Source: Rhinolophus ferrumequinum | Lineage: Eukaryota; Chordata; Mammalia; Chiroptera; Rhinolophidae | Direction of reading: 5' to 3' | NCBI RefSeq assembly: GCF_004115265.2 | Contig: NC_046286.1 | Coordinates: forward strand, 101,531,093-101,595,092 | Length of the DNA stretch: 64,000 bases | In this document: positions 11,630-24,362 of the stretch, one piece after another | How the letters are laid out: every line of letters begins with the position of its first letter | Numbering within the stretch: the stretch's first letter is position 1 | Program-made: the position numbers and the translations under genes | Notes under the pieces: generated by a model | Told to the model about the DNA's origin: nothing | What the model saw: only the letters and a program-made list of their open reading frames with translations | Database searches by the model: none

Positions 11630-12060
11630 CTGGAAAAGTATCTGTTTTTCCTTCAAATATTATTTATGCCCCATTCTCTCAACTGGAATCTTTTTATAAA
11701 TAAGTTTATGCTTTGCATCCTTTTCTCCATTTTTAAAAAACATTTTGTCTATGCTTTTCCATCTCTTTATGTCTCTGTGATGAAGTTTATGTTATATTCT
11801 CAGATGTATCTCTAACTCAATTTTCTCTTCTGCTGTGTTTAGCCTGTAGTTGAACTTGTCTATGGCATTTCATTTTAATGGCTGAATTTCTATTTGAAGC
11901 CTTTTCAATCTCCTTGCTCTCTTTAACGAAATTTTGTATTCTTGCATTACACATTCAGGTACTTCCTTTATACTGTCAAACTTTTAAAACATACTCTTTT
12001 AAAATATTTTTCAGATTCTCTTATTTCTGTATTTCTGGGGTGGATTATCTCTGACCCTTA
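11630..12060 (-). mobile_element. HAL1/L1 ORF1-like relic
   Basis: Pyrimidine-rich plus-strand text, with an A-rich minus strand, resembles the antisense of an L1/HAL1 ORF1 coiled-coil region, for example around 11870-11960. No frame is intact. The call rests on general resemblance only. Confidence 0.35.
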
Positions 12061-12349
12061 GTTTTATTTTGGGAGCTCAGTTTCAGCTGCTCATTACATA
12101 CAGGCTTCGATCCATGACTTCTCTTCCTTGGACATGAAACCTCAGTGCCAAGGGGTTCATGACACTCCATGGGCTCAAGTCATGTTGAAACTTAAGAGGC
12201 ACCCCTCTGATTTCCATTTGCTGCGATGACTCTAGTGCCTAGTTATACCCCTTTCTTGCTTCTGAGCTTGGTTCTCTATCTAACAGTGATTCTACACAGC
12301 ATTCCTTGTGCGAGGACCAGTGAGATCTGCTGTCTGCCATATTGATCAG

Positions 12350-12610
12350 TGTCAACTAATATTTTGGATGTGCCTATTGTATGTTTGCTGTGGCAAGGTG
12401 CTGAGGATGAGAAAGAACAAGGCACAGGCTTTTTCCTCAGGAAACTTAGAGTCCAGAGGGCCAGACAGACCAATGAAACAACATTTGTAATAAAATACAA
12501 GAAGTTCAAAGCTGTAAGTATCACGAGGTTCTATAGAAGCTCCAGGAGAGGGGGACATCTGGCTGAGGCTTTAGGGGAAAAGTGGGGGTCAGCGAAGATA
12601 ATACATTTTT
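12350..12610 (-). mobile_element. L2 LINE 3' fragment
   Basis: The plus strand carries the reverse complement of the L2 3' region (GGTGCTGAGGATGAGAAAGAAC, then CTTAGAGTCCAG where the consensus has CTTACATTCTAG). No coding capacity is retained. Confidence 0.55.
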
Positions 12611-15594
12611 TCTAAACAAAGTATCTATCGGAAAAGATGAATGTGACAGGGCGTTTTTGTGGGGAAAACATTTTTACTTGTATTTTATTTTTTAAATCTG
12701 TGGATAGGCCCAACAAGGACAATTAGACACGAAAGTCCTGGCTAACCTGCTTCCCACAGTCTAGGATTTTCACAAGCTTCACGTTTCTTTCAGCACCAAA
12801 GATGCTATTCGATGAATCATTTATTAGGCAAACATCATTCAAACAACTATTAAAAGAGCCTCCCAGAAGATGAATTTTATTGCTGGGGTATATATTTTTT
12901 CCTGGAAGATTTTGAGTCATTCCCAGCTGCCATTGTACATTTATGAAGATTTGCTCTTCCCAAAGACTTAGCAAGCTTTATTCTGTTCTTGTTGTTTTAA
13001 ATATTAAAAAGTGCTTATTGTCCACATATTTTTGGTAAAATATAAAAATTATTATTTATATCAAGATAAATAATTTGGGACAATTTAAAAATAAGGGCTC
13101 TGGAGCAGAAGGAAGATATTGAAACACTATCTGCAGAACTCTCGGGTGTGTGGGCTGGATGTTTCCTGGTTGAAAATCTAGTCCAATCTAGTTGAAAACA
13201 GGGTCCCTCAACCCAGCTGCAGCCAGGTCTCTACCCTCTAGATGCCAGTAATATCCCTGCCCCCTGAGTTATGACAAAATGTCCCATATATTGCTGAATG
13301 TCCCCAGATGAGAACTACCGGTGCAAACCCTTTATTTCAGAGACGAGAAATGGAGGCTCAGAGAGGTATGTGATGGGCCTTAGATTACTCAGCTAGTTAG
13401 AGCAGACCCTGGAATATCATCCTGCGCCGGCTGCTGCCTCTTCTCTGCTCTTTTCACAGAAACTGCAACAAAATCTCCTGGCCACGTGGTTTTATCTACG
13501 CCAGAGCCTTGGGCTAAAATAATGTAGGTTCTGTTGAAAACTTTAGGCTCAGCAAGCTTGTACTGGTGGGGTTGTCTCCAATTGATTTCAGAACCAGTGA
13601 TACTCATTGAGCCGATTGTAAGTAACGAAAATATTCCTCCCAAACTCACACTTTCTTTTTGGGAAAGCATGTTTCTCCTTCCATCTCCTTTACTTGTGAA
13701 ATAACAAATGCCTTGAACCAGCCCCAGAGGATATTTGTACATTTGATCCTTTTCCATGGTACTGGTGACTGGGTGACCATATGCTTGCCAGATAGTAAAT
13801 AAATCTGTACACAGCTGCTTTTGTTTGTTGGATAATTGGGTATAATCTATGCAAAGTTAAAGTTCACTTCATGAAAACATTTGGTTTTATCTGGGGTCCT
13901 TTCTTCTGATTGGTGCTTTCAGACACCTAGGGAAAAAACCCAGATAATTCACATTTTTGAAACCCTGCGGTCCTGTCATTCTCCTCTTATTCACCATGTA
14001 GATAAATAAGTAAAAGAGACAGCAAACGGTGAGTGAAACCAGACTCCAGAATGTTCTTCCTCAGGGACTGTACCGCTGTGAACTAGCCCTCCCTACCTAG
14101 CTGGCAGGAAGCTCATTCCCTTACAGGTTGCTCAGGCTCGCTTGGCAGGCCTGGCTTGGCTTCTGACACTGCAGCGCTGTTGTCATTGAGGCCACCAGAT
14201 TTTGTGGTTGGCAAAGATCACCTGAGCCAGCAAACGACCAGTGACATTCCATCTCCACTCCAATTTATGTCAGTGTGCCAGTGACGAAATTCACAACTGT
14301 TTCTCAGCACTCCCGAGGATCCATCTGACAGGGCAAATCCTCCCGCCAGTCCCAGCTGGTGCCAGTGGTCACAGCGAGTGCTTCTCCTTGCCCTTTGTTG
14401 AAGTGACCTGCAGCTGCGGGAGATAGCTCAGGAATGCTGCTGACGCCATCCGGGGCTCAGCACCCTACCGGCTTACGCTCCGGCTCTGCCAGTAAGAGGA
14501 ACTGTGTCTCCGTGTTGTCAGATGTCCTCATTGCCCCCAGATGATGAATTTGTTGCTGGCTTTGTGCAAAACCCAGAAATATCCATAGTCAATTTGAAGG
14601 CTGGAGGGTGGAAACAAATCAGGTGAATGCTGCATGGTCAGGCCTGCTGGAGGCCCCACAGCACACCCGTCCCTTTCCCCTGGTTCACTCCATCTTCTGC
14701 ATTGCACCCAGAATCGTGCTGTGATGGAGCCCGGGGACAGGGACACAAGGCCTGTCTCCTGGCCCGCTGTCATGTGCACTGCAGTGTCTAAGATGGCAGC
14801 GTGGGACCGCAGTGAGGGCCCTGATGGAAGTGAATGTAAACATCTGGGTTCCAGCCACGCTCTGACGGTTGTGAGCTTGGGTGAGTAGCTCAGCAGCTGG
14901 GGCCTCGTTTCCCACAGCTCTCCCAACTGTGGTTTCCCACTGCTTTTGAGGGTTGTGCAAACTGACAACACTGAGCACTTCCTCCTATGGATCTGGCCAG
15001 CAGAGGCAGTCATTTGGCTTCTGAAAACCTGGTTAGCTCTGACAGTCACAGGTTCCCAAGGTTGTGATCCAGCTGCTTTGTCTCACAGTTGACAGAACCA
15101 ATGGCACAAGCGACCCACTCCAGGTCACGTCACAAATTTCCTGAAGAGCCAGTGCTGCCGTTCCACGTCCCATCACCCCATACAGTCTTTCCATTTGACA
15201 TGCCATTTGTCTAACTCATGGTGAAGGCGTAGTGTAGAAATAGGAATATACTTTGTTCTAACAGCTTCTTGGTGCATTAAGATTTAAAGATGCAAACTTT
15301 TTGGCCAGATGATGTGTTTTCCGGGGACTCGTGAATGTAATTCAATCACAGGACCCCTGTGAATGTAATTCCGTGAGGATGATGGGACCCGACTGCCATC
15401 TCTTTGATACTCTGGAATTCTCTCTGTGCCTCCATCATGATGGTGTGTCTTGGCTTGGAGAGCACCTGATTTGATGTCACCGAGGTCACTTCAGTACGTA
15501 TGGAATGGAGCAGCTGGTCTTCTCTGCCCCGGCAGAGCTGGCAGCAGAAGTCTATAGATGCTGTCCGCTAGAACTTTCTGCAATGACTGACATA
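12611..15594. other. Intergenic sequence with a MIR relic
   Basis: A minus-strand MIR fragment lies at about 13325-13400 (TTTATTTCAGAGACGAGAAA, then CTCAGAGAGGTA). Long frames at 13389-13757 (122 codons) and 14528-15049 (173 codons), both minus, have no recognisable domain and are treated as chance. Confidence 0.4.
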
Positions 15595-15745
15595 GTCTGG
15601 GTGTGCCCGACATGGTAGCAAGTGGCCACATGTGGCTATGGAGCTTTGAAAATGTGGCAAGAGCGACTGCGCTTTAAATTTGATTTCATTTTAACTAAAG
15701 TTACCCAGCCATGAGTGGTTAGCGACTACTATATTGGACAGCGTG
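15595..15745. mobile_element. Old non-autonomous hAT-like element (related copy at 46305)
   Basis: The block contains GTGGCCACATGTGGCTAT and ends in CTATATTGGACAGCG. The same signature occurs at 46305-46512, where both ends (TTGTCCAACAG and TATTGGACAA) form an inverted pair. The family name is not certain. Confidence 0.45.
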
Positions 15746-16554
15746 GTTAGAAAAACGCCCCGCCTGGGCTCCCTGGGGCTGTGGTAGTCAGCTGTGGCAA
15801 GTCTGGGGACCTTCACCTAAAACCTCAGGTCCTGTCCTCTGGGCTGTGCAGACTTCAGTCTGGGTGTCTGTTCCCATTTGGGATCCAGGTTGCCCCTCAC
15901 TCGTCTCCCAGTGTGCATGCACACACGCAATCCCCATTCCCAAGGTTGAATTCCGTGCATGTCAAAGGAGGGGCAGGCAGGTGGCACCTCTTTTCCCTCC
16001 ATGCGCCCCCACACCCCCAGCTTCTGCCTACATGAGAAGCAGCAGCTCCTGCCTCTGAGGGTTCATGTTTTTGCTACTTTTCCCCCTTTGAAGGCCTCTG
16101 CTCCTACCTCCACGTCCCCTCTCGTGTGGAGACCCAGACGGTGGAGCTTATTTTTCTTTGCAGCTCTGCTTTTTCACTTTTACATGGGTGAAGCCACGAG
16201 TGAATGAATATTAAATGATACGATGCAGAGATTCTCAAAGTATCCTCCTACAAAGCACTGATTTTGCCCAGACTGGATCCGTTTTCGTTGCAGCTAAAAC
16301 CAGACGCTCTCACCCACCTCTGTGTTAATGGCCAGATAACAACATCTCAATTTTAAACTTTTTCTCTAGCAATTTTTCTTCTTAGACTTGACTGCTCCCA
16401 ATTTTCAAGCAGGTAACTAATCAAGTAGCAAATGAGCTAGTTTTATTTTTAAGTTTGAAATACTTCTATTAACAGCTGAAAAAAAAAAATCTAGCTCAGA
16501 TTTTTCCACTTCCTGAAAGGAATTTTAATGCAAGCTTGCAAGCCGAGACACTTG

Positions 16555-17250
16555 AACTCCGCCTTAATAGCAATTCCATTCTTCCAGTCCCTCAGGCCAA
16601 AAGCCTTGATGTCAATCTTGACCTCTTTCCTCTGGAGCACACAGGCGACCCATGAGCTCCACCTTCACCAAATATGCAGAATTGGACACTTTCACCGTCT
16701 TCACTGCCACTGTCCTGTCCAAGCCATCATGGCCTCTCACCAGGGTGAGTGCAAGGCGCCCTCATCTGGCCTCCCTCGTTCCTGGGCCCTTTACAGTCTC
16801 TTTCCCACCCAGCAAATAAAGGGATCCCATTCTTCCTCAGTGGCTTTTTCCTACCCTAGAGCCAGCCCTGCAGGCTCTCCCCCTTCCCCACCCCAACCCC
16901 ACGCACTCTCCCGGACTCACCGCCATCCGCGCAGCGGCCTCTCCCACGCGGAACCCCACCCCTTTCTAGCCTGGCTCTCCCCTCCTTAAGGACTTCGCAG
17001 TGCTTACCTTCACAGGGACACCTCAGCTCTTTTATCTGAAGTTACAGCTCTCCCCATCCCCAACACATTGTCCTTGTTTGTTTGTTTTTTTTAGAATTCA
17101 TTCTTTAAAGCATACTTTACATAGTTATTATGTTTATTTTGAATCTCCTGCATTACAGCGTAGGTTTCCAAGGACATGGGTTTGGGTCCTCATTGCCCAG
17201 GGGAAGGTCTAGCCCCTCGCAGGCCCTCATGAATGTTGAAATATCTTCAT
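16555..17250 (+). mobile_element. L2 LINE fragment
   Basis: Plus-strand phrases such as GCCTTGATGTCAATCTTGAC, a downstream CACTTTCACCGTCTTCACTG block and GTCCAAGCCATCATGGCCTC match the region before the L2 3' end. The 153-codon frame at 16528-16989 lies in it and is not intact ORF2. Confidence 0.5.
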
Positions 17251-17424
17251 GAATGAGTATTTTCCAGGGCCTCATCCACGTTCCATATTTTGGTATAAAA
17301 ATTGTCTTACATTGAATGTTCCTAACATTGATAAGTAACTCAACCCTTGGCTTAAGCCACCCTGCCCACCCTGCAAAAACCCTGCAACTTTAGAGGCGGG
17401 TTCTCACACTTATGATTGATAATA

Positions 17425-19435
17425 AAGCTTTTTTAAAACAGCTTTTTGAGATGTAAATGGTATACGCTGAACTGCACATATTTTAAGTGTAAAATTTGAC
17501 ATTTTGACATGTGTGCACCCACGAAACTGTTACCATAGTCAAGATGATGAAAATATCCAACATCGCCCCAAACCTCCTCTTATGTCACTTGTAGTCATCC
17601 CTCTTGGCCTTCCCACCCCTTGCCAAACACAGCTACTGATCTGCTGTCACTATGGATTAGTGAGATTTTCTAGTTTCATATAAAAGAAATCATACATGAT
17701 GTACTTTTTCCAGCTTAGTTCACTCAACACGATTATTTTGAAAAGCATCTATGTTGTATGTATCAGCAGTTCATTCTTTTTCACTGCTGAGCAGCATTAC
17801 ACATTTACCCACTCATCTGTTGATGGACATTTGGGTTATTTCTAGTTTGGAGCTATTACTAGTAAAGAAGCTATGAACAGTTGCGTACGAGTCTTTGTGT
17901 GGACATGTGCTTTCAGCTTTCATTTCTTCTGGGGAAATACCTAAAAGAGGGATGTCTGGATCATCTGGTAGGTAAATGTTTCACCTTTTAAGAAGTAGCC
18001 ACACTGTTTTCCAACGTAGTTGTATACTACTTTACAGTCCCACCAATAGTGAACAAGAGTTCCGTTCCTCCACATTGTCTCCAACACTTGGTGTGGTCAG
18101 TCTTTTTAATATTAGTATTCATGTATACCTACTTGTATGTAGTATCTCATTGTCTTTTAAATTTGCATTTCTATAAAAGCTTTTTGAAGTATAATTGACA
18201 TATAACAAACTGTACATGATGAAAGTGTACAATTTAATCTTGTACATCTTTTTATTTATTTGCCATCCACCCACCTTCTTTTGTGAACTATCTGTTGAAA
18301 TATTTTGCCCATCTTTCATTGCTTGTTGTTTTATTGTTGAGTTTTGAGGGTTCTTTGCATATTCTGGATACAAGTCCTTTGTCAGCTATGATTTACAAAT
18401 ACTTTCTCCCAGTCTGTGGCTTATCTTTTCACTTTCTTAGTATTACCTTTCAAAGAACAGAAATTTTAATTTTGGATAAAGTTGAATTTATCAATTTGCT
18501 CTTTTATAGATGGTGATTTTGATGTCATATCTAAGAAATATTACTCAACACAAGATTACAAAGATTTTCTGTTATGATTCTTTTTATAAGTTTTGAAATT
18601 TTAGTTTTTGGTCATATATATCTATATACTATGTGAAAATATATACATTGAATCTATGACTCATTTTGAGCTAATTTTTATATCTGGTGTGAGGTATGTA
18701 TCAAAGTTAATTTCTTGGCATGTGGAATATATCCAATGGTTCCAACATCATTGGTTGAAAAGGTTGTGTTTCTCCACTGAAATGCCTTTACACTTTTGTC
18801 AAAATCAGTGGCTATTTCTGGGCTTTATACTCTTCCATTGATCTGTTTGACTGTATTTATTGCCAGTACCATATTGCTTTGATTACTGTAGCTTTATAAT
18901 AAACATTAAAGTCAAACAGTGTTAATTTTCCAACTTTGTTCTATTTTAGGCCCTTTGCATTCCATATGACTATTAGAATTTGCTTGTAGAATTCTACAGA
19001 TAATTTTGTCAGAGATTGTGTTGAATCTGTAGATCAATTTATCAAGAATTAATATTGTAACAATATTGAGTCTTCTAATGGATGAAGATGATCTATCTCT
19101 CTATTTATTTAGGTCTTTAATTTCTCTCCTCAGTCTTTTATAAGTTTTCAATATAGAGGATTTGCATGCCTTTTGTCAAATTTTTCCCTAAGTATTTGTT
19201 ATTTGGGGTGCTATTTTTAATGATGGCTAATTTTAATTGTTGATTATTGCTGGTATATAAACATTATTTTGCATATTTATCCTGTATCTTGCAACATTGA
19301 TAAACTCACTTATTAGCTTGTAAATTTGATTATGCGGTAACTTTGTGCGAGTTTTTTATGTTTCTTGTGCTCAGAGTTAGATAAGTATCTTGGATCTGTA
19401 GGTTTACACTTTTCATCAAATTTAGAAAAAAATTT
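17425..19435 (-). mobile_element. L1M LINE: ORF2 3' half and 3' UTR
   Basis: On the plus strand this is the reverse complement of an old L1M element. It shows the 3' terminal region (GAGATGTAAATGGTATACGC to ACATTTTGACATGTG), then TTCACTGCTGAGCAGCATTA, TTGATGGACATTTGGGTTAT, TATTCTGGATACAAGTCCTT and TGATTACTGTAGCTTTATAA, in the collinear order expected for ORF2 C-terminus and 3' UTR. It is heavily mutated. A short block at about 18177-18275 (TTTTTGAAGTATAATTGACA) looks like a separate L1 3' end inserted within it. Confidence 0.85.
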
Positions 19436-20010
19436 ATCCACTACTTCTCTAGAATAGTTTTTCTGTTGTCCTCCTCTCTACTCTTCTTCAAGTCCTCAAC
19501 TATACATATATTAGGTTGTTTGAGGTTATTCCATAGTTTGTTGATGATTTAGTCATTTTTTAAAAGTTCTTTATCTTTTTTTGTATTTTATTTCAGACAG
19601 TTTCTATTGCTCTTCAGTGCTCTGCCAAATTCTTGAGAGGGCCTTCCACAGATCTCAGGGATTCTCTCTCCTCTATAGGACTTTATTCTGCAAACTCTGG
19701 GCGCTTTGGTCTCCCACATTCTCCCCTGTTTATTTAGTCGAGTTCTCTGTACTCAGGGACTCCACTGGGTATCACCTGGATTCTGGTCCCTGCACCACGT
19801 CCTGGGAACTCCCGTGTCAGTAAGCTGGAGTGATCACAGGGCTCACCTTTTCTGTTTCCAATCTCTCAGGACTTCTGTCTTTCATTGCCTGATGTCCAGT
19901 GCCTTGAAAACTGCTGTTTGATGTATTTTATTTGGTTTTTATGATGGTTTCAGATAAAAAGGTAAGTCTGGTCTCTGTTACTTCAATTGGATCAGAAGCA
20001 GAAGTTGCAA
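19436..20010 (-). mobile_element. L1 5' UTR/ORF1 part, adjoining the L1M
   Basis: The plus strand at 19440-19560 resembles antisense L1 ORF1 (CTACTCTTCTTCAAGTCCTC, then ATATTAGGTTGTTTGAGG). It is followed to about 20005 by antisense 5' UTR ending in GGATCAGAAGCAGAAGTTGC. It shares strand with the ORF2/3' UTR block at 17425-19435, so the two may be one L1 missing its middle, or a HAL1 beside an L1. Confidence 0.5.
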
Positions 20011-20859
20011 ATGAATTAGTTTTTTTTTTTAACATAGGTGTATGCACGTGGCTAAGATTTTACATTGCATGCATTTAATAGATATTTTCTGTAAGTAATA
20101 TTGATCTCAGTTTTATATTGGAATTAAACAGATAATTAATTTACGAGGTTTTTTTTGTATGCTAGGTAAGTCATGCCTGCCAGGTACTGAAGGAGTTAGA
20201 GAATTCCTGCCCTCGCTTATCTGCTTGTCACTGATGTGTATTCAGGGGCCTCTTGTCCTGTCAATGGAGTGGTATCCCCTTCTCAGTTAAATTCTTCTTT
20301 GCTCTCATTGAATATCCACTCGAAGTTTAAATTCGTTCCTTTGAATTCTAGTTTTGGCTCCCTGAGAATTTTATGAACTGACTTCTCCTAAAGGGATCAT
20401 ACCACATTTACAGTTTTAAAGACTGAGGCCTAAACTACATTCTAAAGTGTATTCTAAAAATATGCTTACCACGATGAGATCCTTAGGCATGGAAATATTT
20501 ATATATTTATCATAGATGTTCAGTAAGTACATGGTGGGATTTCCACACAAGGGCTCCGAACGTGCCTCTGGCCGGTGGACACAGAGATCTTGGAAGCAGA
20601 GACAGGAACAGAACAACCCACACCAACACAGAAATAGCCTGTTTTCTGCTGGAACAGAGAGCAAGGCAGAGCCGGTACATTTTAGGAAGCTGGTAATTTG
20701 TGCCAGTGATTTTTTTCCCAGCTTATTTTTGGCCTTTTTATTTTAAGGAGTTTTAACCTGTGAAGGTGTTCAAAGTTTAAATAGACAGATATTTTTCTTT
20801 CATTTTTTTCCATTGCTTTGATGCCTTGACACTCTCCTTACTGAGAGAACATACTTTTA
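20011..20859. other. AT-rich intergenic sequence
   Basis: No gene or named repeat is recognised. Confidence 0.3.
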
Positions 20860-21560
20860 ATAAATATTATTATTATTTTTAATAGGTTATTTTCTATATA
20901 TTATTATTTAACTCATACGGAATTTATTAGGCATATGAACTAAGAAACCAATATTACTTTTTCCAAAACGTCAAGAAATGTTCCCAGCACCATTATTTAA
21001 AAAAAAAAATACCCATCATTATTGATTTGTGATGCCACTTTTGTAAAATATATGTTTCTAATGTATACTGAGATCTGTTTCTGGGTTCTCAGCTCTCTTC
21101 TGCTTAGTTTTTCTATCTTGTATCTCTATAATGCTACTCTAAATTATAGAAAAGATCTTCTATAGAAGACACCTTCAGTATTCCCATAACTGACTATTCT
21201 TATTCGTTCAATCTATCTTCCAGATAAACTTTGTTAACTTTTTCAAACTAAAATAATAATAATAATAAAAAACACATTAAAATTGTCTTTGGGATTTTAA
21301 AGCATCTCAGTTCTTTGGGGGGAAGAACTGCCATTTTTACAATCTTTAATCTTCTCAATCTTCCCATCCAGAAACATTTTATCTCTCAATTTATACAACT
21401 CAGTTATGTCATAGATATTTACTGAGATATACATGTATCTCCTGTGCATTTTTATAAGATTTTTTTCCAAGCGATCTGGTTTTGTTGTTATTGACATTGC
21501 GAGTGGCTGGAAACCCTGAGCTTTAAAACTGAGTTTTTGCTCGTTAATTGGAAAGATATT
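20860..21560 (-). mobile_element. L1M ORF2 fragment
   Basis: The plus strand reads as antisense ORF2. Matching blocks are CATTATTGATTTGTGATGCC, CTGAGATCTGTTTCTGGGTT, GTATCTCTATAATGCTACTC and a later TTTACAATCTTTAATCTTC / CTTCCCATCCAGAAACATTT block. A short (AAT)n tract lies at about 21250-21270. Confidence 0.6.
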
Positions 21561-22689
21561 GATGTCTGAACATTTTCCATCAGGCTACTTTAAATGTTTC
21601 CTGCAGTTTTCAGTTGGTTTCGTATGGTTTTCTTTTCATGAATAGGTCACTTGAAACTCTTAATATTCTCTTGATATGATTCTACTTAATGAATGCCCGA
21701 AAACTCTGTGAAATGCTGAGTTGGAGAGGAGAGATTACTAACTGCAAACTTCTAAAGTATCCTCACATGTGATATATTTTGCTATAAAATTCTAGAGGTC
21801 CTTAGAGATGAGTAAAACTTTTTTTTTAAAATAAATTTAACGATTTTGTTTTCAGAGAATGAGCCACAGTCTCTGACATGCAGCTGTTGCAATGTTGGAT
21901 GTTGGGAAGAGAAAGAAACACTAGTGACCACCGTATAATGAATGAGCAGCCATCAAGATTCCAATATAGTCTCGTAATGTTACACTTTTCTTTCCCATAA
22001 TTTTCCCCATAAGTGATGTCAGCATAGCCCCATTTTGTTTCAAAATGACGCACTTTATTTCAGAGTAGAGGCAGAAAGGTAGGTTCCGTCAGCGCCCTAA
22101 GCCGTGTTTTCAGCTGTTTCCTAAGCACGCAGCACGGATGGGACCTGTGTTGTTGCAATGGCCAATCTCAGAGCATCGGTAATGGCCAAGACAAACACAC
22201 TGTGAACCTCCGAATGGAAACTCACTGCTCCAGAGTCACGTTTGTCTGGGGGAGGGCAGTGCCTGGACCTCAGGGCAGCTCCACAGGAATAGACTCTGGT
22301 GGGAACTTGTAAAACCATCAAAAACTGCTCTAAAGAGCTCTGCAAACACATACCATTTATTGCCTCGAAACATGGGACACTTATTCAAGTGCCTTGGATG
22401 GAGCCAGCTTTGCAAAGTGGCTGATGGGAGCCAGAGATCAGAGACAGATAACACAGACCTTTCTCATCGTTTGCTACCAGCCTGGAATAATCTTGCCCCA
22501 TCCTTACCCAGCTTTGCTCCTGTTGTGGCTTGAAATCCTTCTGAGATTAATTCCCTGGGGAGGAAGAGAGGGGGGAGAAATGAACTGACCCCAGAGGTCA
22601 AGTGCAGCTGAGTTCCCCAGATGGCTGCGGACAACTCATTTTTTTGCAGCATAACCTCCAAAGCGTACATACAAGGGAATGGGGACAGA
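21561..22689. other. Intergenic sequence, nothing recognised
   Basis: Overlapping short frames on both strands at 22100-22670 have no recognisable similarity. Confidence 0.3.
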
Positions 22690-22850
22690 ATCTCTTGTTT
22701 TACTAAAAATATTCATTAATTTATTCAACAAGTACAGAGTGAGCTTGTTATGTGCCCAAGACTGAGTTACAAAGAACGTAGAAGAGCTGGTCTCAGGCAT
22801 CAAGGAGATTATGACCTAAGTGTGGTCAGGATGGAGGGGGAGACATCCAC
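22690..22850 (-). mobile_element. L2 LINE 3' end
   Basis: TTCATTAATTTATTCAACAA followed by TGTGCCCAAGACTGAGTTAC is the reverse complement of the L2 3' terminal region. Confidence 0.6.
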
Positions 22851-22984
22851 ATTCGATCACAGACTCTTTGCTCTTTTCCCCTGTAAGTGTCAAGCCCTGA
22901 GCTGGATACGAAACATGTAGAATAGTTTTAAGGGCTGTGTCATAATGAGTGCAGTGGCCCTTGTGTATACCATGTGCAGAAGTT

Positions 22985-23135
22985 ATAAAGGGGTGAAAGA
23001 CAATGGCATATATCAGAACACCAGGGCAGAAATCTGTGTTCTTACTACCTATGTGATCTTTAATACTCTGAGCGTCTTTTTCCTCATCTGTAAAATGGAA
23101 GTAGCTGTATCTAGGTCACAGTGCTCTTGAGACAT
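22985..23135 (+). repeat. MIR SINE relic
   Basis: The MIR core TTTTTCCTCATCTGTAAAAT is present at about 23080, with flanking text in plus orientation. Confidence 0.65.
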
Positions 23136-24229
23136 TTTTGGAGAAAACATGTGCAAGGTTTTTGTTAACAGACAAGTATAGGTTTGAGTGGTAGGTCCTG
23201 GGAGAAATAGTTCAGTTCACATTTACCAACATTTGCGATCACAGTACTAATATCATAGTGAAACTGATGGGTATTTATAACGATTGGCAATTAGTATTAT
23301 AAGCATTTGTGATAATTTATTTTTCTAACCAAAGAGTAAGATTACAATTAGGTATATGTTTATTTCCCTCGCCTACAAAGCATGTATATATAACTTCTAT
23401 TCTGCCAAGCTAAAAAAAAAAAATTCTCCAAAGAGAATACACATTAGGTAGATAAACCAGTGGTTGGAAGGTTTAGAGGAGAAGCAGTGATGTGACGGTT
23501 GGCAGACCTCTGCCATGGCATATGCAAACCACATGCATGTGTGCCAACAGGCTCTGAAGTGGGTGGGTGAGGGAGGATGACTCAGGAGGAGTGCTGGGAG
23601 AAGTGGGTGCTGGCGTAGCTGGAAGGGGGCAGAGCCAGGAGGAGCCTCTGGCACAAGCGGTCAGCAGGACCCTTTCCACGTTCCTTGTGGGCAGCAGAGC
23701 AAGCCCTTGGCACGCTCAGATGGGGCGGGAGCTCTGGTGACAGATTTATCCCACAAGCATTAGGCACACAGCTTCCCTTGAAAGATACACAGGCACATGG
23801 TAGTGGACATTTATCATTAGCAATTTGTATTCTAAGTATTTGTGAGAATCTATTTTTCTAACCAATTGTGTCATCACTGGCTTCAATTACTGAACAGGAA
23901 AAATAATTTTTCCAATGCAGACAAAGACCCCAAAGTGTGATGTTTTTTTCAGTCACAACCAGTATCCATCCCTTCCTACTTATAATTTTAAACCATTAGT
24001 GACTTGTTTCGTGGATTACCAGAGACCTGGTCTTCAGGGGTGAAGGTCAAGGACTGGTGCCTCCGGTAGGTCCATCAGACTGGATTGTTCTGTAGCCACA
24101 GCCGATACCTCTCGGATTGTGAAGACAAATAGGTCCACACTGACAAGGTGGGCACTCAAACTGTGGGCACTGAGCTTCCATTTGCTCACCAATCAAGTGC
24201 TTATTGGGTGCCCATGCCTCTCTGTGCTC
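23136..24229. other. Intergenic sequence, nothing recognised
   Basis: Frames of 60-85 codons on the minus strand have no recognisable similarity. Confidence 0.3.
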
Positions 24230-24362
24230 GTCTCTCACTAGACCAAGGACTCTTTAAGGGCAAGGATGATGTCTTATCTCTCTTTGTGCTCAGTCCCTTG
24301 CCCTGTGCTTGGAATCAGGTAGGTTTCAATAAAGGTATGAAGATGTACCTGAGTGAATGAAC
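24230..24362 (+). mobile_element. L2 LINE 3' end
   Basis: The order CAAGGACTCTTTAAGGGCAA, TTTGTGCTCAGTCCC, then CAATAAAGGTATGAAG and GAATGAA is the L2 3' end in plus orientation. Confidence 0.65.

Noticed and set aside
14528-15049. 173-codon minus-strand ORF
   Set aside because: No recognisable family and several overlapping competing frames; consistent with chance in GC-richer DNA.
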